A stretch of 64,000 bases of DNA from the NCBI RefSeq assembly GCF_008831285.2, contig NC_045139.1, positions 17,218,354 through 17,282,353 of the forward strand, read 5' to 3'. This stretch comes from Nymphaea colorata. Lineage: Eukaryota; Streptophyta; Magnoliopsida; Nymphaeales; Nymphaeaceae. Positions 56,770 through 64,000 of this stretch are shown here, one piece after another. A model generated the notes under the pieces. It was not told the DNA's origin, searched no databases, and worked only from the letters and a program-made list of their open reading frames with translations. A program made the position numbers and the translations under genes. Numbering within the stretch: position 1 is the first letter of the stretch; every line of letters begins with the position of its first letter.

Positions 56770-57422
56770 AGAAAGGTGAATGGTGGTAATCGCACAGACA
56801 TGTCATTGCTAAATCACATGATTGTCGATTGTAGATTCATGATGACTTGACCCATACGGTCATGTCCCCTTCACTAGTGATTTACAGGCCCACACTCCCC
56901 ACATTTATTTGAGCAGTCCTAGTTGTAATGCTCTGCAACAGCATTTGACATGGCATGTGATGGTCTTGTCAAGTGCAGAGTATCTCTCATAACCATGTTA
57001 ACTTTCTGCAAAGAGAAAGAATTCAGCCCAATCGATATTAAACAACAAATCCTTGTCCCATCTCTTTGAAGTCATAGAAAGCCACTTGATTTTTGTAGGT
57101 GGGTCCTCATGTGTATGGTTGGGAGGGCCATACTGCTCTGCTCTGTAATTTCAGTATGCAAGATTTTTCAAATTTACATGATGCTGTACAAAGAGTCAAG
57201 GAGATAGCATAAGTTACTTGCAAGAGTGGAGATGGACATCCATTATTTGGCAAGATGGGACCTTGCCTACATGGCGACAACGATGCAAGAGAAGCAAGCA
57301 CATGGTAGAGACATGAATCCCTGGTGCTAGCAGAATCGACCACTCAACTCGATCATGGTTGGGCCATATGAATCACAAGTGAAGAGAACAACAATAGACA
57401 TCCATGTGATTGAGCAATAACA
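56770..57422. repeat. Divergent spacer with deletion scar
   Basis: Near copy of 49936-50419 but longer, keeping more of the module (56945-57310) also seen at 21995 and 47185. No gene is seen. Confidence 0.6.
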
Positions 57423-57456
57423 TGTCTCTTAGCTTGCAGTTATCTTTATATATATA
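57423..57456 (+). promoter_or_regulatory. TGTCTC auxin-response motif and TATA box
   Basis: TGTCTC at 57423-57428 and a TATATATATA tract at 57447-57456. Confidence 0.7.
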
Positions 57457-57613
57457 TGTGAAGCAGAGCCTAGAAACTTCGTTCATCAAATCAGCTGTTC
57501 AGAATCCTCAACATACTCATAGTCAATTGCTTCTTCCTTCCAATCCTAATTGTCTTCTGTATCCTTCACAAGCAAAAGTGTCGTGGTTGCTAATTCGAGT
57601 TAGCTGTTCAAAA

Positions 57614-57871
57614 ATGATGAGTGTTCGCCTGCCACTATCAGTTCTTGCCAAGAAACAAGCAGCTCCTGTCCCGAAGGGGCACTTCGCAGTTTACGTTGGC
57701 GACAGCCGAAAGAGGTTTGTGATTCCAACATCCTACTTGAACAATCCTACCTTTCAAGCATTGCTGAGAAGAGCAGAGGAGGAGTTTGGCTTTGAGCATC
57801 ACAGTGACCTCACAATTCCATGCAATGAAGATGCCTTCCGAGAACTCACAACACAAATGGCATGTGCATAG
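57614..57871 (+). CDS. SAUR: SAUR family protein, plus-strand class
   Basis: 85 residues. Very close to 50610, with I4V, HHSDL (G65D), A77E and A80T. G65D lies in the normally fixed GLTIP motif. The frame is open upstream to 57410 through the TATA box and is not the real start. The hairpin GGGATCAAAGTCCC is at 57932-57945. Confidence 0.9.
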   Translation: MMSVRLPLSVLAKKQAAPVPKGHFAVYVGDSRKRFVIPTSYLNNPTFQALLRRAEEEFGFEHHSDLTIPCNEDAFRELTTQMACA

Positions 57872-57945
57872 CAGAAGCCAACCAAAATCAATTTTGCCAA
57901 TTTTTGTGTACTTTTCTCTGTTGTATATATGGGGATCAAAGTCCC

Positions 57946-59538
57946 ACTGTTACTAAATTACAAATAGAAACACAATCAGTTATCAAAAATTTATAGCCTC
58001 AGCACTTTTCTCTTTCTGCCTTTCAACCACTTTATGATGAACAGCCAGTCTATAGCCTCAGCATTGTATCTTAGATGGAATCATGAAAATCCCAGTCATC
58101 CTTGTTTATGGTCTGCACTTAAACAGCTCTCGCACTTAGATCATTTTCATTAAAATATTAAAATTTGCTGTCCTATTGTAACATTAAAAGTTTAATTTCA
58201 TATTTTTCAACACTACACATTATTTGTGTAATTGTTTTATAAATAAATAAGAAACAATCTCAACCACTGAACTAGAAGAGTTCAATGGTTGAGAGAAAAA
58301 ATGAATAGTAGTCAGTACCTGGCTTCAAACCTGCTCTAAAATAAAGGATTATTATGATGGAAGAGAAGCCGATACCGGACTATCGCAAGCAAAAGATCCA
58401 TCTTGATCTTCCTCCCTACTTCCGCTAGTATAAACAATCAAAGATATCCGTAGTCATCCCCATAGCCACCTTTTATCGGCGAGAGGAATCACAGTCTCAG
58501 GTGCAAATCACAGAGGGAAGGGAATCGCCACAGTACCTCTCACTGGCCATTCAAATGGAGGGGCTCAACTGAACTAATACTAAATAATCAAAATGTCCCA
58601 TCACCTTTTTCTATTATTTTTCGTTCAAACAGAAAACATCATGGGCTGATATTGTTGTTAGTCATTTTAAAATTTAAGTGTCTAACGCGTGTTGTGTATA
58701 TATAAATTGAAACCATTCGGCCATTTTGAGCTCCGTCTAACAAGGTTGGGTAGTGTGCCACGGAATGCATTTGCATTCGAGTGATATGATTAAACAATTC
58801 ATCGAGTTATGATTATGAGAGGCTATATAAAAGATTTCTTAATCTAAACCCGAACGAGAAAATCCACTACTGCATATGTTTAGTCGGACTTAGCAAAAAG
58901 CAAAGGAGATGTACATGGCCATTGAGATTGAATTTATGCAGTTTGTACGTGTGAATCCAAATCCTAATTTAAGATCCAACCGGGCTTAATGCAAGCGTCA
59001 AAGGTCTTATGTCTGTCGTGTCCATGTTCGCTTTACAGAAATTCAAGCCTGGGCCTAAAAGTTCAAGTTCAGATCTGATTAAATGAGATTCAATTAGGTT
59101 TAGGTACGCGGCAGATGTCGATGACGAAGCCTGTTCGGTTCGCCAGAATCTGTCGGTGGTCGTCTAATCCGCCACCTGACATCGTAAAATTCCATTTACT
59201 GCAGAACCATCGATAAAGAGAGTCCGCCAATTTCATTATGCAGAATATTGCGATCATCGTAAAGCACGCTCTCCATCCTTTCTTTTCTTTTTGTTTGCAT
59301 TTGTGAGCATTCCAAGAAGAGAAGTTAATGGCCGAATTACCACCAATTCGTATAGATCAGAGATCTTCAGAGCAATGGAGAATCTACCGATTTTTCATAT
59401 TCTCTGTGGTAACTTAGTTACTTTTATTTTATGTTCTTCTGTCCCACCAACTTCCATCGTTGTCCAAATCTTTGGCCTTTCTGCTTGCATATGTGCCGTA
59501 GAAAATGCAGTTTTTGCCCGAGTAACATGCTTATGTAG
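57946..59538. other. Right edge of the main array: unique spacer
   Basis: Past about 58060 the repeated modules stop. The sequence is AT-rich and unlike the rest of the window. I see no supported gene; an 86-codon open frame at 59291-59551 resembles nothing I know. Confidence 0.45.
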
Positions 59539-59724
59539 AAAGATGTCTTAGAAACTTTCGGAAAGAGGTTTAATTTATCGTCAAAGGATCCACGCGAAGC
59601 CGCAGTAATTCGTCTGCGAGCAATTCGACCACATGACGTCGAATCTGTGTTGAGCTTATTACAAACAGATCCAGAGCCAATGGATGGTGTGGAGTATAAC
59701 TTTGATTTACATTTAGATGTATGA
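59539..59724 (+). other. Candidate exon or gene fragment (61 codons)
   Basis: An open stretch bounded on the left by TTATGTAG (stop codon, also a possible splice acceptor) and on the right by TGA. It reads KDVLETFGKRFNLSS, then DPREAAVIRLRAIRPHD, and has a protein-like composition. It has no ATG near its start, so it would need an upstream exon. I do not recognise the family. It may be a pseudogene fragment or chance. Confidence 0.25.
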
Positions 59725-59826
59725 TACAAGAATGGGATTCCGCTCCACTTCTATGCAAATTACAAGCCGATTGCTTCACGTTACACTACCAAAAAATTTG
59801 GTCAGATCATGAAATCGTCTTCTAAC

Positions 59827-60111
59827 TCAACTTAGCTGCTCTATGAGGGCCATGAAGGCGTCTTCATCACATGGAATGGTGAGTCCCATGCTAGAATTGT
59901 ACCCAAACTCTTCCTCTGCCTTCTCTAACAATTCCAGGAAGATGGGATTCTTCAGGTATGACGTCGGGACAACAAATCGTCTTCGGCTTTCACCAACATA
60001 CACGGCAAAGTGGCCCTTTGGTGTGTCAGCTGCAACTGATGACCGACTGCTGCTAAGAGTTCGTTGGATCGCCTTCTTAGCAAGAACCAACTGAGGCAAA
60101 CGGATCCCCAT
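59827..60111 (-). CDS. SAUR: SAUR family protein, typical form with Ser-rich insert
   Basis: 94 residues: MGIRLPQLVLAKKAIQRTL at the start, a Ser-rich stretch (19-28), [18 protein letters not shown] (29-46), [24 protein letters not shown] and MGLTIPCDEDAFMALIEQLS. This is closer to the general angiosperm SAUR pattern than the MMSIRL genes are. The frame is open upstream to 60297, across the TATA box (60224-60233), so the MGIRLP start is chosen. It shares no flank modules with the array and may represent the ancestral neighbour. Confidence 0.92.
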   Translation of the reverse strand: MGIRLPQLVLAKKAIQRTLSSSRSSVAADTPKGHFAVYVGESRRRFVVPTSYLKNPIFLELLEKAEEEFGYNSSMGLTIPCDEDAFMALIEQLS

Positions 60112-60233
60112 GATTCTTTTTACTTGGGTAGACAGTGATTGGTAGCAAAGGAGGAGAAAGAAGGAGGTAAGAGCTGATGAAGAGCAAGGAGTAGATGGTG
60201 TGGAAGATGTGTTGCACCACCTTGTATATATAG

Positions 60234-61628
60234 TGTGCCTGTCTTGACGAACAGAGATATTGGAAACAATATGTACTGTACAATAGAAATATTCCACCTA
60301 GTTGTACATACTGTACAAAGGGAACATGCCATGTACAAGAGCATGTGGATATACATAGCATGTCATTTTCTTTCTGCAAATCAAGGCTCTAATGGAAAGC
60401 ACATATAATCTAATGGCCCCTAGGGTTCAGCAATTAGTTTAAGCATCACCTTCCATGTTCTTAGAAGGGAAAACAAGTGGGTCCGCACTTAAGTTATCCA
60501 GGTTTGATTTACCTTCTTGACTGGGAAAAGAAAAAACACATTCAATCTGGAAAAATGAACAGGAAAAGTGGTCTGCATTTTTAGGACAGCTGGCTCTTTG
60601 ACCCTTTTTTTACTTAAAACATTGCATGTGATAATCAATATTATGTGCACAAACTAGAACCATGTTTTTTGAGTCCACTGTTTCTAACTTGACATTCTTG
60701 ATTGGAGATGCCAACTGGATGGGCCCAAATGACATGGATGCAACACTAGGGAGCTGGTTTCTGGCATATGCATATGCTTTAACAGACATGGGATGGGCAA
60801 AGAATTATCTGCTTTTCCATCCAGAAAGGACAAAGCACATTAAGTAATAGTTTCTTAAACAGTTTTTACTTTCATAAGTAGTTGATTCAATAACGGCTTA
60901 GACCTAATTTGAAGTTTTATATCCCTAAGCTGTTTCTTAGCCTGTGCTTACAGGACTAATTGGAAATTGTGGTTTTGCAGGTGCTGAAAATTCTCCTGCA
61001 GTTTGATTTGGATTCTTGCTCCTGGATTGGTATACGAGTTTGTGGAAAACTTTCTTCCACATAAGAAGATCGAGAATTTGGTAATCTAAATTAAGTAAAG
61101 TTGATTCAAACTTTAATCCTTACCAAATAAATCGAGGATTTACAGATCCGAGCCTGTAGATCTAACTTTTATTTCGCTTAGAGTTCTTATATATGTGTGA
61201 AAAAAGGATTTAGGACTAGTGAAGCTTGACCCAGGCTTTCTAAGTGATTTATGCAGACGATATCAAGAACAAAGTATATGTGATTCCTAATAGATCCAAC
61301 TTTAACTAAAATTGCTACTTAGGAATTATTTCTTATCTCTTTTTGCTGGATCCATGCAACTTATTTTTGATGAAAATTATCTCATTTTTTACTATTATTA
61401 CAGAAAATTGTGGCAAAACGCGTAAAAGTAAGCACTTTAGGCAGAAGGAGCTTGTCATAGAGAAGCCAAAAGAAAGAAAAAATTGAAAAACGTTATGAAT
61501 TGAGAAACCAACAAACTTTTGAAAACTAAATATATTACCATGTGTGATTTGATACTATGGGACTTTGCCCCGTATATACACCCAGTATATTCAGACATAA
61601 ACTAAGACAAAGTGATGATAACAGTCTG
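60234..61628. other. Spacer between the last two SAURs
   Basis: Unique AT-rich sequence. A 61-codon open frame (60662-60847) is unsupported. The 3' flank of the 61629 pseudogene begins about 61550 with GGGACTTTGCCCC in place of the usual hairpin. Confidence 0.45.
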
Positions 61629-61898
61629 CTATGTATAAGCTAGTTGTGCTGCAAGTGCTTGGAAAGCATCTTCACTGCACGGACGCCAGGGGATTGTGAG
61701 ACCATCCTGATGACTGCTGCTCAAACCCAAACTCCTCTTCTGCCCTTCTTAACAGTCCTTGAAAGGTAGGATTCTTCAAGTAAGAAGTTGGAACAAGAAG
61801 TCGCTTTCGGCTCTCACCTACATAGACGTCAAATGCCCCTTGGAAACACCAACTACCTGTTTCTTAGCAAGAATCAGTTGAGATAAGCGAATGCGCAT
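61629..61898 (-). pseudogene. SAUR with two frameshifts
   Basis: Starts MRIRLSQLILAKKQVVGVSKGH, then a missing base in the GHF/AVYV codons (around 61827) shifts the frame. [36 protein letters not shown] is readable in the second frame, and after a further shift near 61716, GLTIPWRPCSEDAFQALAAQLAYT to a stop. Three codons appear inserted between IP and CSED. TGTCTC (62074-62079) is kept on the minus strand. The MRIRLSQ start is nearer to the 59827 and 46541 genes than to class I. Confidence 0.85.
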
Positions 61899-62821
61899 CG
61901 TTTTATGCACCTAGCTTGCAGCAGTGAGTAAACTCAACTTGCAGAAGGAAACAACATGAAGAGGCCTAAGAAGCAACTATGCTTGAGGACTGAGAACAGT
62001 TGATTTGATGAATAAACATTGAAAAAACTGCTGCATATATACATATGAAGAAGAATAAAGTTTTGTAAGCCAAGAGACAACTCCTTGCTAATTCACATGA
62101 TTGCCTAGCTGTTGCACCCCCTCAAGATTGACTGTACCATATGGTCCTGTCCCCTTCTCTGTTGATTCATCAGGACCCATCACAGCCAAGTGAGCTTAGC
62201 CTCTGTAGTAATCATCATCATCACCACCATGTAACCTTATCTTATCTCAACCACAGTGCACGTACAGTAAGTGAATATGAGTCACTCATCGTAAACTTTA
62301 AGTACCGCAGACTCAGTTGTCCTTTTAAGACGTCCACAAGCTATTCTTATGCTATATATAAAACATCACCGGTACGGTAACCATGCTGGGCATCAACAGA
62401 TTCATGTGATCTCTTCCAATTATAGATGCCCAAACAACATGTAGAAATGGGGCACCCACTTGCCCATAGCCTGCAAGCAGGTGGTCTTACTCTTCCATGT
62501 TGTCAATCTGCATGCAAGCGATCGATTCACATAAATCAGGTAAGGCCCATTGAATGTTTAACATGGTAAAGAGATGTGAAGCAAAATCAAGACAGCATTC
62601 AGATGAGCATCCCTTTAATAAATTACATGGATGCATTGGAAACAGATACAAACATGTCTCCTGCTTTACTTGGCACACTTATTTCTCATGGTCACTGGGT
62701 GATGTAGGCTATGGTTTATATAAGCTTTACTAGAACTCAATAGTTACTTCATGAAGAACCACTTTGCTCAACATAAATCTTCTTGTTCTTATTGTGTTGC
62801 CTTGCTTTCTCAGTATCAGAA

Positions 62822-62891
62822 ATCTCTCACTTTCTCTCCCTCTCTCTTTCTCTCTCTCTGTCATGTATATATATATATATATATATATATA
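62822..62891. repeat. (CT)n followed by (AT)n microsatellite
   Basis: An interrupted CT run followed by about 25 bp of alternating A and T. Confidence 0.9.
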
Positions 62892-63831
62892 GGTTCCATG
62901 AACGTTGAACTTGTGATATCTCATTAACTGAGTCAGTCACAAATAGCAGTTACCAAGTGAAAATTTAAGCTTTTAATGAAATATACGTGTTCTATTAAGT
63001 GGTTTGTCTTCGAGACTTAGTCATGACAAACCGTATTCACCCCTACGACTCCATAAGATGTGGGTTGATAGCGGTAGAAAAAAATGTTGAACGGCGAATC
63101 TGCCTCCTTTTTACATTTTATCTTAATAATACCTAAGATCCAATTTATATTAATCTAAAAGCCCAAAACAAAAAAGTTTTTAACGGGTACGAAAATTATG
63201 CTTTTCCTACTTCGGGAACATGTGAATCTCCAAGAGGATTTGGACGTCTACTGAATGCTGTTCTTCATCGTGCAAACAAAAGGTGTAGTGAGTACCTTTA
63301 CAGGTATCGAGCACTGTTTCTTTCTATTGATCCAAGTGTCTGGTTTAGATGTACCTTTTACAGGTACCAACAACTTTTCATAATTCTTTAATGGTTCTTT
63401 AAAATTAATTCCAATCTGAAAAATGCTTGTGATCATTGTAGTCGTTATCTGAATATCTGAATCGTATCCTCATCCATGAGGCCACAATGAGAAACGATTT
63501 GTCATATTAGCTGGGTCGAGCAGGCATACGCCTGTGCAAGTAGCTTGGTGAACTCTTGACTTTCTTGACATTCCTGTGCAAAATTGCATGCAGACCTTAT
63601 AAAGAGATTGGATACATTTTCATAAGGATCATAATTTAAAAATAGTTTTCCTGCACAAAAAGATTTTGGGCCAAGAAAAGAAACAAATATTTTTCTTACT
63701 GTTGAGGACGTCTATACTATCAGATCAAGTAGAAGAAATAGATCTGCAACGATCAAATTGTTAGCTGTGAAGTGCTGTACAGTTGTTGCCATATTATCCT
63801 TCCCAGTTCAAGTGGCATTTTACTCGCATAC

Positions 63832-63925
63832 CCACCTGTAAACCACGTGAAGTTGCACTGTAGCCAGCCAAATGGTCCTCTTCAAGGGACGCTTTAACTC
63901 CACCTGTAAACCACGTGAAGCTGCA
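63832..63925. repeat. Short direct repeat with CACGTG box
   Basis: CCACCTGTAAACCACGTGAAG occurs twice 68 bp apart, each with the G-box core CACGTG. A regulatory role is possible but unproven. Confidence 0.6.
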
Positions 63926-64000
63926 TTCTACCATTTTGGGAAGAGGAAACACCAGGTTATATGCATAGTAACCTTGCCCTTGCATAAATCGCCCAACACT

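Larger units (their letters stand above)
61899..64000. other. Right end of window, no supported gene
   Basis: 62080-62170 is SAUR-promoter-like (TTCACATGATTGCCTAGC, CATATGGTCCTGTCCC). The rest is unique. An imperfect CT tract passes into (AT)n near 62822-62891. A direct repeat lies at 63832-63857 and 63900-63925. Confidence 0.5.

Noticed and set aside
1..64000. CRISPR arrays, bacterial operons, rRNA or tRNA genes.
   Set aside because: No regularly spaced repeats, no bacterial gene organisation, and no cloverleaf or rRNA segment was noticed by eye. A tRNAscan run would be needed to exclude tRNAs firmly.

Overview
The window is plant nuclear DNA. It is AT-rich, has many microsatellites, and its coding content is almost entirely SAUR genes (Small Auxin-Up RNA family, usually intronless). 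I count 25 SAUR reading frames that are intact or nearly so, 7 recognisable SAUR pseudogenes and 2 deeper SAUR relics. I see no unrelated intact gene. The species cannot be named from this sequence; an angiosperm is the safest statement. Core proteins are about 85 residues: an MMSIRLPL start, a basic AKKQ stretch, [21 protein letters not shown], an EEEFGFEH helix and GLTIPCNED.

The genes fall into classes that recur in a fixed order. Class I lies on the minus strand, with SILAKKQ near the start and usually VFQSF near the end. Class II lies on the minus strand, with SVLAKKQAAAV. Plus-strand genes read SVLAKKQ and AFRAL/AFQAL. The repeated layout is class I, class II (or the odd gene at 46541), then a plus-strand gene head-to-head. 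The head-to-head pairs are large inverted duplications: starts, TATA boxes and auxin-response motifs sit symmetrically about one centre. Spacers are also repeated modules, so the array looks built by duplicating a two- or three-gene unit of several kb, followed by deletions, unequal exchange and insertions.

Layout: 1-8690 and 9518-18750 are two copies of a tandem segmental duplication of about 9 kb. Each carries minus-strand SAURs, a SAUR pseudogene, a plus-strand SAUR relic and a decayed LINE. A complete 458-bp TRIM retrotransposon with matching LTRs and a 5-bp target duplication lies at 18944-19401. From 19645 to 31000 are divergent SAUR units, two of whose pairs contain pseudogenes. At 34702-36977 a class II gene is split by about 2 kb of inserted DNA. 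From 37774 to 57871 the units continue, with a decayed solo LTR at about 51567 and a MITE-like element at about 54570. At 59827 lies a more typical SAUR with a longer, Ser-rich N-terminal region, followed by a frameshifted SAUR at 61629. The last 2 kb hold no gene I can support.

Control: most genes have a TATA box about 125-165 bp before the ATG. Most plus-strand genes and the class II genes have TGTCTC (the canonical auxin-response element) 15-45 bp beyond it. Most 3' flanks carry a small hairpin, GGGATCAAAATCCC or a close variant, in a DST-like AU-rich context. Together the genes probably supply a large dose of near-identical, auxin-inducible, unstable growth regulators. That role comes from the family, not from this sequence.
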